From positions 22,161 to 86,160 of the forward strand of contig CAWHIF010000011.1 in the NCBI GenBank assembly GCA_963829235.1: a stretch of DNA of 64,000 nt, written 5' to 3'. The position numbers and the translations under genes were made by a program. Positions 18,860 to 27,872 of the stretch are shown piece by piece (positions within the stretch are counted from its first letter, which is position 1; each line of letters begins with the position of its first letter). This DNA comes from Bog-756 sp963829235. GTDB lineage: Bacteria; Actinomycetota; Acidimicrobiia; Acidimicrobiales; RAAP-2. Below the pieces are notes generated by a model that was not told the origin of the DNA, did not search any database, and saw only the letters and a program-made list of their open reading frames with translations.

Positions 18860-19723
18860 ATGACCCGGATCTCCGATCTGTTGGCCAAGGGGCGGACCTA
18901 CTCGTTCGAGTTCTTCCCGCCCAAGACCGATGCCGAACAGGTCACGCTGGTGAAGACGCTCCGTGATCTCGAGCCTCTCGGGCCTTCGTTCGTCTCGGTC
19001 ACCTACCGCGGTGGCGCCGAGTCGCGAAAGCGGACCTTCGACCTGGTGACCGGCATGCTGCGCACCACCACACTGGTACCGATGGCCCACCTGATCTGCG
19101 TGGCCCACACCCGGTTGGAGCTGGCCGAGATCCTCGTGGCCTACCGGACGGCCGGGGTGGAGAACCTCATGGCCCTCGGCGGCGACCCACCTGTCGAACC
19201 CGGCGAGGGGGCCGGTGAGCTCAGCCACGCGTCCGAACTGGTGGAGCTGGCTTCCGCCATCGGGGGGTTCTCGATCGGGGTCGCGGCCCAGCCCAACTGC
19301 CATCCGCTCTCGCCCGATCCGGCCAGCGACCGCGACCACCTGGCCGCCAAGCTGTCCCGGGCCGATTTCGCCGTCACCCAGTTCTTCTTCGAGGCGTCCG
19401 ACTACACCGGCCTGGTGGCCGATCTGAACGAACGGGGTGTGGACAAGCCGGTGCTCCCCGGCATCATGCCGGTCACCAGCCTCACATCGGTGCCCCGCAT
19501 GGCCGTCATGGGTGCGGCCGTCCCCGACTGGATGGTGGAGCGACTGGAACGGGCGGACCGGAGCGGCGGAGCCGACGGTGTGCGCCACGAAGGGGTCGAG
19601 ATCGCCACCGAGCTGTGCGAGCAGCTGCTGGCCGCAGGGGTTCCCGGTCTGCACTTCTACACCCTCAACCGGTCGAGCGCGACCCGCGAGATCTACGCCG
19701 CCCTGGGGCTCGCCGCCCTCTGA
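18860..19723 (+). CDS. metF: 5,10-Methylenetetrahydrofolate reductase
   Basis: A 287-residue TIM-barrel flavoprotein. The N-terminal YSFEFFPPKTDAE carries the catalytic Glu. It also has FVSVTYRGG, the FAD-site MALGGDPP, QFFFEASDY, LPGIMPVTS and the terminal GLHFYTLNRS. It reduces methylene-THF to methyl-THF for methionine synthesis, draining the same pool that FolD converts to formyl-THF. The probable leaderless start gives it its own promoter rather than readthrough from folD. Confidence 0.96.
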   Translation: MTRISDLLAKGRTYSFEFFPPKTDAEQVTLVKTLRDLEPLGPSFVSVTYRGGAESRKRTFDLVTGMLRTTTLVPMAHLICVAHTRLELAEILVAYRTAGVENLMALGGDPPVEPGEGAGELSHASELVELASAIGGFSIGVAAQPNCHPLSPDPASDRDHLAAKLSRADFAVTQFFFEASDYTGLVADLNERGVDKPVLPGIMPVTSLTSVPRMAVMGAAVPDWMVERLERADRSGGADGVRHEGVEIATELCEQLLAAGVPGLHFYTLNRSSATREIYAALGLAAL

Positions 19724-19888
19724 CCGGCAGCTACCGGCGGACCCCCCGGGCATCGGCCGGCACCCGGGCAGGCGGGGCAACCGCCCGGGCCGGCATCGGA
19801 GACACATGGGAGACACCCGGCAGACTTCCGGCAGACTCCCGGGCTGGCCATCGAGGGTCCGGTTGGCGAAGGTGGGGAGGGGTACCGG

Positions 19889-19894
19889 TAGGCT
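19889..19894 (+). promoter_or_regulatory. Leaderless -10 element (TAGGCT) of icd
   Basis: TAGGCT ends 6 nt before ATG 19901. The nearest purine-rich stretch (GGGGAGGGG) lies further upstream and is too distant to act as a ribosome-binding site. Confidence 0.6.
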
Positions 19895-19900
19895 GCCGCC

Positions 19901-21097
19901 ATGCCCGATCTCATCACGCAGGGGCCCGACGGCGCGCTCCACGTCTCCGACCAGCCGATCATCCCGTTCATCGAGGGTGACGGCACCGGCGTGGACATCT
20001 GGCCGGCGGCCAAACTGGTCCTCGACGCCGCCGCCGCCAAGTACGGCAGGTCGGTGGCTTGGAAGGAAGTACTGGCCGGGCAGAAGGCGTACGACGAGAC
20101 CGGCGACTGGCTGCCCGAGGAGACGGTCGAGGCCTTCCGCACCCACCTCATCGGGATCAAGGGTCCCCTGACCACACCGGTGGGCGGTGGGATCCGGTCG
20201 CTCAACGTGGCCCTGCGCCAGATCCTCGACCTCTACGTCTGCCTCCGTCCGGTGCGATGGTTCACCGGCGTACCCTCACCCGTGCTCCACCCCGAGTTGG
20301 TCGACATGGTCATCTTCCGCGAGAACACCGAGGACATCTACGCCGGCCTCGAGGCCGAGGCCTATACCCCGGAAGCGGCCAAACTGTCGGCCTTCCTGCG
20401 CGACGAGATGGGGTGGGAGGTCCGCGAGGGATCCGGGATCGGCATCAAGCCGATCTCGGAGTTCGGGTCCAAGCGGCTGATCCGGGCCGCCATCAAGTAC
20501 GCCCTCTCCCATGACCGGTCCAGTGTGAACATCGTCCACAAGGGGAACATCCAGAAGTTCACCGAGGGCGCCTTCCGCAACTGGGGCTACGAGCTGGTGC
20601 GGGAGGAGTTCGCCGACGTGGCTGTCGGGTGGGACGACTGCGACGGCAAGCCCGGCGACAAGCTCCTGGTCAAGGACAGCATCGCCGACATCACCCTCCA
20701 ACAGGTGCTCACCCGTCCGGCGGAGTTCGACGTCATGGCCACCACCAATCTCAACGGTGACTACCTCTCGGACGCACTGGCTGCCCAGGTCGGTGGGATC
20801 GGCATCGCGCCGGGTGGCAATATCAACTACGTCACCGGTCACGGCATCTTCGAAGCCACCCACGGGACGGCGCCGAAGTATGCAGGGCTGGACAAGGTCA
20901 ACCCCGGCTCCGTGCTCCTGTCCGGCGTCATGATGTACGAGCACCTCGGGTGGACGGAGGCAGCCGCCGACATCGTGGTCGCCCTCGAGGCGACCATCGC
21001 CGACAAGGTGGTCACCTACGATTTCGCCCGGCTCATGGACGGCGCCACCGAGGTCAAGTGCTCGGAGTTCGCCGCCGCCATCGTCGACCGGCTCTAG
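19901..21097 (+). CDS. icd: Isocitrate dehydrogenase (NADP+), E. coli Icd type
   Basis: 398 residues, close in length and motifs to E. coli Icd. Substrate-binding TTPVGGGIRSLNVALRQ includes the regulatory-type Ser. It also has VIFRENTEDIYAG, the HKGNIQKFTEGAF Lys region, the metal-binding MATTNLNGDYLSDALAAQVGG, cofactor-binding THGTAPKYAGLDKVNPGS and VTYDFARLMDGA near the end. It decarboxylates isocitrate to 2-oxoglutarate with NADPH formation. Together with mdh, sucCD and sdhCAB it puts a large part of the TCA cycle in this window. Confidence 0.96.
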   Translation: MPDLITQGPDGALHVSDQPIIPFIEGDGTGVDIWPAAKLVLDAAAAKYGRSVAWKEVLAGQKAYDETGDWLPEETVEAFRTHLIGIKGPLTTPVGGGIRSLNVALRQILDLYVCLRPVRWFTGVPSPVLHPELVDMVIFRENTEDIYAGLEAEAYTPEAAKLSAFLRDEMGWEVREGSGIGIKPISEFGSKRLIRAAIKYALSHDRSSVNIVHKGNIQKFTEGAFRNWGYELVREEFADVAVGWDDCDGKPGDKLLVKDSIADITLQQVLTRPAEFDVMATTNLNGDYLSDALAAQVGGIGIAPGGNINYVTGHGIFEATHGTAPKYAGLDKVNPGSVLLSGVMMYEHLGWTEAAADIVVALEATIADKVVTYDFARLMDGATEVKCSEFAAAIVDRL

Positions 21098-21164
21098 ACC
21101 TCAGCGCCGACGGGCGGACCCGGTGCCCGATCATCCCGGTTCGACCGCATCGGACGATTCCCAT

Positions 21165-21170
21165 TAGCCT
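21165..21170 (+). promoter_or_regulatory. Leaderless -10 element (TAGCCT) of mdh
   Basis: TAGCCT ends 7 nt before ATG 21178, which has no ribosome-binding site. Confidence 0.55.
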
Positions 21171-21177
21171 CCATGCC

Positions 21178-22170
21178 ATGGCAGCCAAACCTCCGATCCA
21201 CGTCACAGTCACCGGGGCCGCGGGACAGATCGGCTACTCCCTGTTGTTCCGGATCGCCTCGGGCCAGATGCTCGGCCCCGACCAGCCGATGGTGTTGCGG
21301 CTCCTCGAGATCGAGCCGGGGATGAAGGCGCTCGAGGGCGTGGTCATGGAGATCGACGACTGCGCCTTTCCCCTGGTCAGCGATATCGTCTGCACCACCG
21401 ACCTCGACACCGCCTTCGACGGCACCTCGTTGGCGCTGCTGGTGGGCTCGATCCCCCGGAAAGCGGGGATGGAGCGGGGCGATCTGCTCACCGTCAACGG
21501 GGGGATCTTCGGTCCTCAGGGGCGGGCCATCGCGGCCAACGCCGCATCCGACGTACGGGTGCTGGTCGTGGGCAATCCGTGCAACACCAACTGCCTCATC
21601 GCCCGCTCGAACGCACCGGAGGTTCCCGACGACCGGTGGTTCGCCATGACCCGGCTGGACGAGAACCGGGCCAAGGCGCAGTTGGCCCGGAAGGCCGGGG
21701 TGCCCGTCGCCTCGGTCTCCAAGGTGGCCATCTGGGGCAACCATTCCGCCACCCAGTTCCCCGACTATGCCAACGCCCTCATCGGTGGTGAGCCGGCGGC
21801 CAAGGTCATCGACGACGCCGAGTGGCTGCAGGGTGAGTTCCTCACCACCGTGCAGAAGCGCGGCGCCGCCGTCATCGATGCCCGGGGTCTGTCCTCGGCC
21901 GCGTCGGCGGCCAATGCCGCCATCGACTCCGTGGTCAGCATCCGAACCGCCGCCTCCGGCGACGACTTCACCTCGCTGGCTGTCGTGTCCAACGGCGAGT
22001 ACGGCATTCCCCCCGGGCTCCAGTTCGGGTTCCCGGTCCGGTCGGACGGATCCGGCGGTTGGAGCGTGGTCGAGGGGCTGGACCACGATGCATTCGCCAC
22101 CGAGCGGATCCGCATCACCACCGAGGAGCTCGAGGGCGAGCGGGCCGACGTGGCCGACCTGTTGCCCTGA
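21178..22170 (+). CDS. mdh: Malate dehydrogenase
   Basis: 330 residues of the cytosolic-type MDH group. NAD-binding VTGAAGQIGYSLLFRIASG, the mobile loop PRKAGMERGDLL with the substrate Arg, VVGNPCNTN, TRLDENRAK, and the catalytic His in IWGNHSATQFPDY are all seen. It interconverts malate and oxaloacetate. The start is ATG 21178; the ATG five bases upstream is out of frame. It follows icd by 80 bp with its own probable leaderless promoter and converges on the desaturase gene. Confidence 0.95.
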   Translation: MAAKPPIHVTVTGAAGQIGYSLLFRIASGQMLGPDQPMVLRLLEIEPGMKALEGVVMEIDDCAFPLVSDIVCTTDLDTAFDGTSLALLVGSIPRKAGMERGDLLTVNGGIFGPQGRAIAANAASDVRVLVVGNPCNTNCLIARSNAPEVPDDRWFAMTRLDENRAKAQLARKAGVPVASVSKVAIWGNHSATQFPDYANALIGGEPAAKVIDDAEWLQGEFLTTVQKRGAAVIDARGLSSAASAANAAIDSVVSIRTAASGDDFTSLAVVSNGEYGIPPGLQFGFPVRSDGSGGWSVVEGLDHDAFATERIRITTEELEGERADVADLLP

Positions 22171-22212
22171 ACCGACCGGGCCCGTCAGTCGGCAGCCTGG
22201 CCCGCAGAACAG

Positions 22213-23184
22213 CTAGCCGGTCGCTTCGGGCACGTTCCTGGCCGACGCGAGAGCCTGCGGCCTGGGCCACCGGACCTTGGTCGCCCACCCGATCTGTTCG
22301 AACCGGCGGATGAGCCAGGCCGAAGGATCGATCATGCCCGGGCGCGCGCCGTGACGGGCCCACGACGGGTGGGCGTGGTGCACGTTGTGCCAGTTGTCAC
22401 CGAGGGAAACGATGGCCAGCGGCCACAGGTTGGTGCTCCGGTCCGCCGTCGTGTCCGACCGCCGGCCGAAGGTGTGGCACAGCGAATTGACCGACCAGGT
22501 GACGTGGTGGAGGAGCGCCATCCGTACCAGACCCGCCCAGACCAGCGCGGTCAAGGCCCCGACCAGCGTCCCCGACAGACCGAAGCCGATGGCGAACGGA
22601 ATAGCCAAGGATCCGAGCGCCAGGACCGGAAACATCCGGTCGATCCGCCTCATGTCGCGGTCGCGCAGCATGTCGGGCGCGTAGCGGGAGGCGTCCGACG
22701 AGTCCGAGACGAACAGCCAGCCGACATGGGAGAAGGCGAGGCCCCGGAGCAGGGCCGCACCACGGTTGCCATAGCGGTGTGGGGAGTGGGGGTCGCCGGC
22801 CTGGTCGCTGAACATGTGGTGGCGACGGTGGGTGGCCACCCAGCTGGTCACCGAACCTTCGACGGCCATCGATCCCACCACGGCGAGGGTGATCCTGAGG
22901 GCGCGGCGTGAGGTGAATCCGCCGTGGGTGAACAGCCGGTGGAACCCGACGGTGATCCCGAAGCCGGTGACGGCGTAGAGCACCAGGGCGAGGACGATGT
23001 CGGACAGATTGACGGCGTGCCCCCAGAGCCAGGGGACGACCACCGCCAGGGCGACCAGCGGCCCGGCCACGATGGCCACAGTCACCAGTTTCTGAGCAGG
23101 ATGGACGGTCGGCGGCTCCTGGCCCTCCGAACCGGCAGGGTCGGTGGCAGCCAACGACCCGGACCTGACGAGCAGGGACTCCAC
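22213..23184 (-). CDS. Acyl-CoA (delta-9 type) fatty acid desaturase
   Basis: A 323-residue integral membrane di-iron desaturase with four predicted membrane segments. All three histidine boxes are present: HRLFTH, HRRHH and HNVHHAHP, the last after GDNWHN. Enzymes of this group introduce a cis double bond into acyl-CoA, usually stearoyl- or palmitoyl-CoA, and tune membrane fluidity. GTG 23184 is preceded by GGAGG 4 nt upstream, a short spacer. The electron donor is not encoded nearby. Confidence 0.92.
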   Translation of the reverse strand: MESLLVRSGSLAATDPAGSEGQEPPTVHPAQKLVTVAIVAGPLVALAVVVPWLWGHAVNLSDIVLALVLYAVTGFGITVGFHRLFTHGGFTSRRALRITLAVVGSMAVEGSVTSWVATHRRHHMFSDQAGDPHSPHRYGNRGAALLRGLAFSHVGWLFVSDSSDASRYAPDMLRDRDMRRIDRMFPVLALGSLAIPFAIGFGLSGTLVGALTALVWAGLVRMALLHHVTWSVNSLCHTFGRRSDTTADRSTNLWPLAIVSLGDNWHNVHHAHPSWARHGARPGMIDPSAWLIRRFEQIGWATKVRWPRPQALASARNVPEATG

Positions 23185-23523
23185 TGGACCTCCGGAAGCG
23201 CCTCGCGCATGAGGCAGAGCCGTACCGGACTGTTTCAGCGGACCGAGCCTTCGCCGCCATGCTACCGGCCCCGGGCACCGTGCACACGTCGGCCACGGGG
23301 GGTATGCATCGACTCCCTGTTCATGGTCGGCCGTTCGTGGTCGGCCTACGCCGTCGGCCTACGACGGCCGGCGGCACGGACAACCACCCGATCCGGACCG
23401 CGCCTCGAAGCTCTCAAGGTCACGAGTGGGGATGTCGATGGTCCAAGAAGGCCGTCCGGGTCCGGTTCGACCCGGCGACGGCTGATGACCGCGCACGTCG
23501 AGAATTCGGAATGGGGCGAAGAC
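23185..23523. other. Divergent intergenic region between desaturase and SDR
   Basis: About 340 bp, presumably holding both promoters. A short direct repeat GTCGGCCTACG occurs twice near 23340-23360. No hairpin, RNA gene or coding sequence was convincing. In-frame ATG 23485 lies inside it as an alternative SDR start. Confidence 0.4.
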
Positions 23524-24375
23524 ATGGCAGAAGGCATGGGCCGGCTCGAGGGACACCGGGCCGTCATCACCGGCGCCGCCAGCGGCATCGGGGAGGCGAC
23601 CGCACGGCTCTTCAGCGCTGAAGGCGCTGCCGTCGTCCTCGCCGACGTCGACGACGACCGGGGCAAACTGGTCGCCTCCGAGTGTGGGGACCGGGCGTGG
23701 TTCTTCCACACCGACGTCTCGCAGGAGGCCGACGTCGACGCGGTGGTGGCCTTTGCCGCGGACGAGTTCGGCGGACTCGACTGCATGTTCAACAACGCCG
23801 GAAATCCGGGCTCAGTGGGTGGGATCGACGACATCGACATGTCGGTGTTCGATCAGACGGTATCCATCCATCTGCGGGGCGTCTTCCTCGGCATCCGCGC
23901 CGCCGCCCGTGTGATGCGGACCCAGGGCCGCGGCAGCATCATCAACACCGCGAGTGTCGCCGGGCTCGCCGCCAACTACGGGGGTCACGACTACAGCGCC
24001 TGCAAGGCGGCCATCGCCCACCTGACCCGCACGACGGCCAACGAGCTCGGGGAGCAGGGCATCCGGGTCAACGCCATCTGCCCCGGGGGGGTGGCCACGT
24101 CGATCTTCGGCCGGGCGGCCGGGCTCGACGGCGACCGTGCCCAGGCGACTGTCGAGACGATGTCCTTGGCCCTCGGCGACATGCAGCCGATTCGGCGTTC
24201 GGGACAGCCTGCCGATATCGCCGAGACCGCGTTGTGGCTGGCCGGCGACGCCTCGACCTTCGTCACCGGCCAGGCCATTGCCGTGGACGGTGGCCTGACC
24301 ACCGGCCCCCTCTATCGTGAGCAGCACGCCAAAACGGAGGGGCTCGTCGAACTGCTGCGGTCCCCGGGGTTCTGA
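23524..24375 (+). CDS. Short-chain dehydrogenase/reductase
   Basis: A 283-residue classical SDR. It has the cofactor motif TGAASGIGEAT, an Asp-Val at the end of strand beta-2 (VLADVDDD) favouring NAD(H), FNNAGNPGS and a catalytic Ser in NTASVAG. The YSACKAA Tyr-Lys pair and a C-terminal FVTGQAIAVDGGLT complete the motifs. The substrate cannot be read from the sequence; sterol- or alcohol-type SDRs look like this. ATG 23524 is used; ATG 23485 would add 13 residues. It is flanked by unrelated genes on the other strand. Confidence 0.88.
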   Translation: MAEGMGRLEGHRAVITGAASGIGEATARLFSAEGAAVVLADVDDDRGKLVASECGDRAWFFHTDVSQEADVDAVVAFAADEFGGLDCMFNNAGNPGSVGGIDDIDMSVFDQTVSIHLRGVFLGIRAAARVMRTQGRGSIINTASVAGLAANYGGHDYSACKAAIAHLTRTTANELGEQGIRVNAICPGGVATSIFGRAAGLDGDRAQATVETMSLALGDMQPIRRSGQPADIAETALWLAGDASTFVTGQAIAVDGGLTTGPLYREQHAKTEGLVELLRSPGF

Positions 24376-24489
24376 CGACGCTCGCACCGTTCGCCGACGC
24401 TCGCACAGTTCCGCCGAACGGCGCAGGGTTCCGCGTTCCGCCGACCACCGCACAGTTCCGCCCGTGCCACCGGTTGCGCCCCGGACCGG

Positions 24490-25315
24490 TCAGTGCCGCG
24501 CCGGGCCGGCGAAGAAGTCGACCAGCAACGATGCCACCTCCGAACCGTGGGTGAAGACTCCGAGATGGCTGGCCGCGGCGATCTCCGCGAACTTGGCGCC
24601 GGGGATGATGGCCGCCGCCTCGCGGGCGCGTGCCGGTGGGGAGTCGACGTCGTGCTCGAATGCCATCACCAGGCAGGGCACCGAGATGGTCGACCAGCCC
24701 TCGACGCGCTCGAGATCGAGGGACCATGCCAGGGCCGCCTCGTACTGGCCCAGTCGGCCCGGATTGGGCCAGGGTTCGAGGTCACCGATCATGCCCAGCC
24801 ACGCGTCGACGACCCCGTCGTCCTGGAGGTCGCTATTCGGGAGGTAGCGCAATGTCTCGGTGGCGTAGTAACAGCGGGGGGAGCGCGAAGTCCAGGCGGG
24901 CGAGGTCGCGCTCGACGCTGGTGATGGCCTTCTCCCAGGACGTGGCCACGTTGCAACTTCCCATCAGCACCGCGGCGAGCACTCGCTCCGGGTAGCGGAT
25001 GGCCATGGTCTCGACGATCCATCCCCCCATCGAGTGGCCGGCCAGGCGAACCGAATCCATGCCCAGGTGGTCGAGCAGTCCGAGTGTGTCGGCCACCATA
25101 TCCGCCACCGAGTAGGGCGGCGGCGGTGACGAGGACGGTGCCACCCCCCGGTTGTCGAAGGTGACGACCTGGTAGCCCGCCTCGACCAGCGCCGGGACCA
25201 GGGTCAGCTGCCAGGCCACCGCCGGCTGGCCGCACCCGCACACAAGCACCACCGGCTCACCCGACCCGAACACGTCGTAGGCGATGGTGACACCGTCACG
25301 CGTCAGTTCCGGCAT
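24490..25315 (-). pseudogene. Alpha/beta hydrolase split by a frameshift
   Basis: Two overlapping minus-strand frames together form one complete hydrolase. The first (from ATG 25315) has the core strands and the nucleophile elbow AGHSMGGW, then stops at 24833. The second, ending at 24490, carries the acid in FEHDVDSPP and the His in SHLGVFTH. Homology passes from one to the other near 24866-24881, where the minus strand has six C followed by GCTGTTACTAC. Losing one base there would restore a single frame of about 270 residues running into YYATETLRYLPN. The whole catalytic triad survives, so the lesion is recent, or a sequencing error in the homopolymer. Confidence 0.8.
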
Positions 25316-25367
25316 GGCGCCTCGCTGCTTCGAGGCACCGGTGGCCCGGACCGTGTCTCCGGAGTGC

Positions 25368-25748
25368 TCACCCGGGGATCAACTCGATGCGGTTACCGAA
25401 GGGATCGTCCACGTACCACTGCGGCTTCCCCGGGATGTCCTCGGCTCGCCGGGTCGGATGGCCGGCCCGGTCCAGCTGGCCGAGGAGCGCGTCGAGATTG
25501 GACACCACGAGCGCCGGATGCGCCTTGCGGGCCGGCCGGAAGCCCTCCTCCACCCCGAGGTGCACCTTGACCGGCCCGCGTTCGAACCAACAGCCGCCCC
25601 GGCCGGCGAGCTCCGCCGGCTTTGGAACTCTCGGGAGCCCGAACAGCCCGGCGAAGAACTCCTCGGCGCGGGCTTCGGCCTCCGCACCCGGCGGCATGGC
25701 CAACTGCACATGGTCGATCCCCTCGATCAGGTATTCCGATGCCGTCAT
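25368..25748 (-). CDS. VOC-family (glyoxalase/bleomycin resistance-like) protein
   Basis: 126 residues with the paired beta-alpha-beta-beta-beta layout of the VOC fold: GIDHVQLAMPPG at the start, a CWFERG-x-VKVHLGVE middle strand and a terminal YVDDPFGNRIELIPG, whose Glu is the usual metal ligand. The substrate is unknown. Its ATG overlaps the preceding VOC gene as ATGA, so the two are coupled and may form a heteromer or act on related substrates. Confidence 0.88.
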   Translation of the reverse strand: MTASEYLIEGIDHVQLAMPPGAEAEARAEEFFAGLFGLPRVPKPAELAGRGGCWFERGPVKVHLGVEEGFRPARKAHPALVVSNLDALLGQLDRAGHPTRRAEDIPGKPQWYVDDPFGNRIELIPG

Positions 25749-26215
25749 GGCCGGCCTCCCCCGACAGCCAAGTTGCGCTGGTCCCGTCGGAGCGGATGGT
25801 CCTCGGGCACCTCGACCAGGTGGATGCGGAGCCCGTCGGGATCGGTGATCCACGCCTCGATCAGGCCCCATGGTTCGAGGGTAGGGGGGCGGACCAGGTC
25901 CACGCCGCGCCCGACCAGCTCGTCGACGGTGGCGTCGATGGACCGGACCTGCAGCCACAGCGTCACCGGACCGTCGGCCGGTCGGCCATCGGATACCGAC
26001 GGCAGCTGCGGCTGCCGTGCCGCGACCACTTCGATCAGGCCGCCGCCGGCGAAGAAGACGACGCCACGGCCCTCCCCCGCGCCGAACTCGCGGGCCACCG
26101 GAAGGTTGAGAGTCTCGCCGTAGAAGGCCAGCGACCGCTCGAGGTCGGCCGGGTGGATGATGGTCCTGCTGGTCAGAACGTCCACGGTGTCGCCCGTCTC
26201 CCTTTGCGTTCCCAT
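25745..26215 (-). CDS. VOC-family protein
   Basis: About 156 residues. The VOC fold is seen from SRTIIHPADLERSLAFYGETL to the terminal WITDPDGLRIHLVEVPED; the first strand carries a His and the last a Glu-type end, as in metal-binding members. ATG 26215 is a compromise: ATG 26236 and a GTG near 26185 are also in frame, the latter with a purine-rich GGGAGA upstream. It lies downstream of the sdh-SCP2 genes on the same strand and is coupled to the next VOC gene. Confidence 0.85.
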   Translation of the reverse strand: MGTQRETGDTVDVLTSRTIIHPADLERSLAFYGETLNLPVAREFGAGEGRGVVFFAGGGLIEVVAARQPQLPSVSDGRPADGPVTLWLQVRSIDATVDELVGRGVDLVRPPTLEPWGLIEAWITDPDGLRIHLVEVPEDHPLRRDQRNLAVGGGRP

Positions 26216-26314
26216 GCCGGTCGGCTCGCGCCCCATGCCGGTGCGGCCACCACGTTGTCACGTCGTCCCGCTCGCTGCCAGCAACGATGGTCACCGGGGC
26301 CCGGCTGGCGATGG

Positions 26315-26761
26315 TCAGTAGGTGGTCGATGCGACCAGGTCCCGAGTGGTGGATCGGGCTGCCATCAGCATCTTCTGGGCGGCCACCAGCACGGAGAGGT
26401 CCCCCCGGACCCGGATGCGGCCGGCATTCAACGCCTCGGCCACGGCCAGCTCACCCTTCGACATGGCCACGGCGTCGTCGTAGGAGATCAGGATGGTCAC
26501 GTCAGGGGACACATCGTCGGCTCCGGCGTCGGTTCCGGCTCCGCCGTCTCCAACTCGCTCCAGCTGCAATCGGAGCGAGCCGTCAGCCACCCGGAGGATG
26601 ACCCGGACGTCACCGTCGGGGGCACCGCGGACCTCCTGGACGACGGTGAAGGTGCCGTCGACGGCGGCCAGCCCGGCATCGGGATCCGGACCCGGAATGG
26701 CGGCCCCCTCCAGAGCGGCATTGAACTCCGCGGCCCACGGGGGGCTCAGAAACCGGACCAC
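26315..26761 (-). CDS. SCP2 sterol-binding-domain protein
   Basis: 148 residues in an SCP2-like fold: FLSPPWAAEFNAALEGA at the start, VDGTFTVVQEVRGAP, DVTILISYDDAVAMSKGELAVAEAL, and RIRVRGDLSVLVAAQ at the end. Such small proteins bind lipids or acyl-CoA in a hydrophobic tunnel. GTG 26761 gives the usual N-terminus; the frame is open further upstream into the sdhB gene. It directly follows sdhB on the same strand, so it is likely part of that transcription unit. Confidence 0.85.
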   Translation of the reverse strand: MVRFLSPPWAAEFNAALEGAAIPGPDPDAGLAAVDGTFTVVQEVRGAPDGDVRVILRVADGSLRLQLERVGDGGAGTDAGADDVSPDVTILISYDDAVAMSKGELAVAEALNAGRIRVRGDLSVLVAAQKMLMAARSTTRDLVASTTY

Positions 26762-26819
26762 GGCATCTTCCCGGGACCTGCCGTCGGTTCTGTCGCCTCC
26801 GGCACCCGATGGGAGCAGG

Positions 26820-27872
26820 TCACCCGGCAGTCGGGTCCTCGGCCGCCGCCGGGGCCGCCGCCGCCCCGGGCGCCGGAGGCGCCGCTGCCGGCGGAGTCGG
26901 AGCCGGAGCCGGAGCCGACGCATCGGACGCGGTGGTGGCCTCGTCGGGCGCCGGATCCGCGCCGGTGGGGACGGCGCCGACGGGAACGGGGATGCCGTGC
27001 ACCTCGGGTTGTGGCTGCACCGCGGGAGGCCCGACCGCGGGAGCGTTGTCCGAGGCCTCGGTCGGAGTGCTCTTCCTGCGGTGCCGGATCTTGCGGCCCA
27101 GCCAGGCAACCGGGTCGTAGGACGCGTCGACCACCCGTTCCTTCAGCGGGATGATGGCGTTGTCGGTGATCTTGATGTGCTCGGGGCACACCTCCGTGCA
27201 GCACTTGGTGATGTTGCACTTGCCGAGGCCCTGCTCCTGCTGCAGGAGCTCACGGCGGTCGTTCACATCCAGAGGATGCATCTCCAATTCGGCCGAACGG
27301 GCGAAGAACCGGGGGCCCGCGTAGGCGGTCTTGTTCTCCTCGTGGTCCCGGATGACATGGCACACGTCCTGGCACAGGTAGCACTCGATGCACTTGCGGA
27401 ACTCCTGGCTCCGCTCCACGTCGATCTGCTGCATGCGGTAGCCGCCCGCCTCCTCCTCGTCGGCTGTCTTCGGCCGCGGCTGGAACGGTGGTATCCGCTT
27501 GGCCACCTCGTAGTTGTAGGACACGTCGGTGACCAGATCCCGGAGGATGGGGAAGGCCCGCATGGGCGCCACCGTCACGGCCTCCCCGGGCGGCAGGGTG
27601 TCCATCCGGGTCATGCACATGAGGGACGGTCGCCCGTTGATCTCCGCCGAGCACGAGCCGCACTTCCCCGCCTTGCAGTTCCACCGGCAGGCCAGGTCGG
27701 GAGCATGGGTGGCCTGGACCCGGTGGATCACGTCGAGCACCACCTCGCCGTCCTGGGCCGGCATCTGGTAGTCGAAGAACTCCCCTCCGGTCTCGTCCCC
27801 GCGCCACAGGCGCATGGTGACGTCGCCGTTGACCTTGCCGGCTCCACCGCCGTCCGTGGGTTCCTCGGCCAT
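26820..27872 (-). CDS. sdhB: Succinate dehydrogenase iron-sulfur subunit with long C-terminal tail
   Basis: 350 residues, about 100 more than usual. The [2Fe-2S] ligands are in CRWNCKAGKCGSC and the following MC. The [4Fe-4S] and [3Fe-4S] ligands are in CIECYLCQDVC and CNITKCCTEVCPEH. From RRKSTPTEAS onward comes an Ala/Pro-rich, acidic tail of about 90 residues, low-complexity and of unknown role. The subunit passes electrons from SdhA flavin to the membrane anchor. Its ATG shares one base with the sdhA stop (TGATG). Confidence 0.95.
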   Translation of the reverse strand: MAEEPTDGGGAGKVNGDVTMRLWRGDETGGEFFDYQMPAQDGEVVLDVIHRVQATHAPDLACRWNCKAGKCGSCSAEINGRPSLMCMTRMDTLPPGEAVTVAPMRAFPILRDLVTDVSYNYEVAKRIPPFQPRPKTADEEEAGGYRMQQIDVERSQEFRKCIECYLCQDVCHVIRDHEENKTAYAGPRFFARSAELEMHPLDVNDRRELLQQEQGLGKCNITKCCTEVCPEHIKITDNAIIPLKERVVDASYDPVAWLGRKIRHRRKSTPTEASDNAPAVGPPAVQPQPEVHGIPVPVGAVPTGADPAPDEATTASDASAPAPAPTPPAAAPPAPGAAAAPAAAEDPTAG

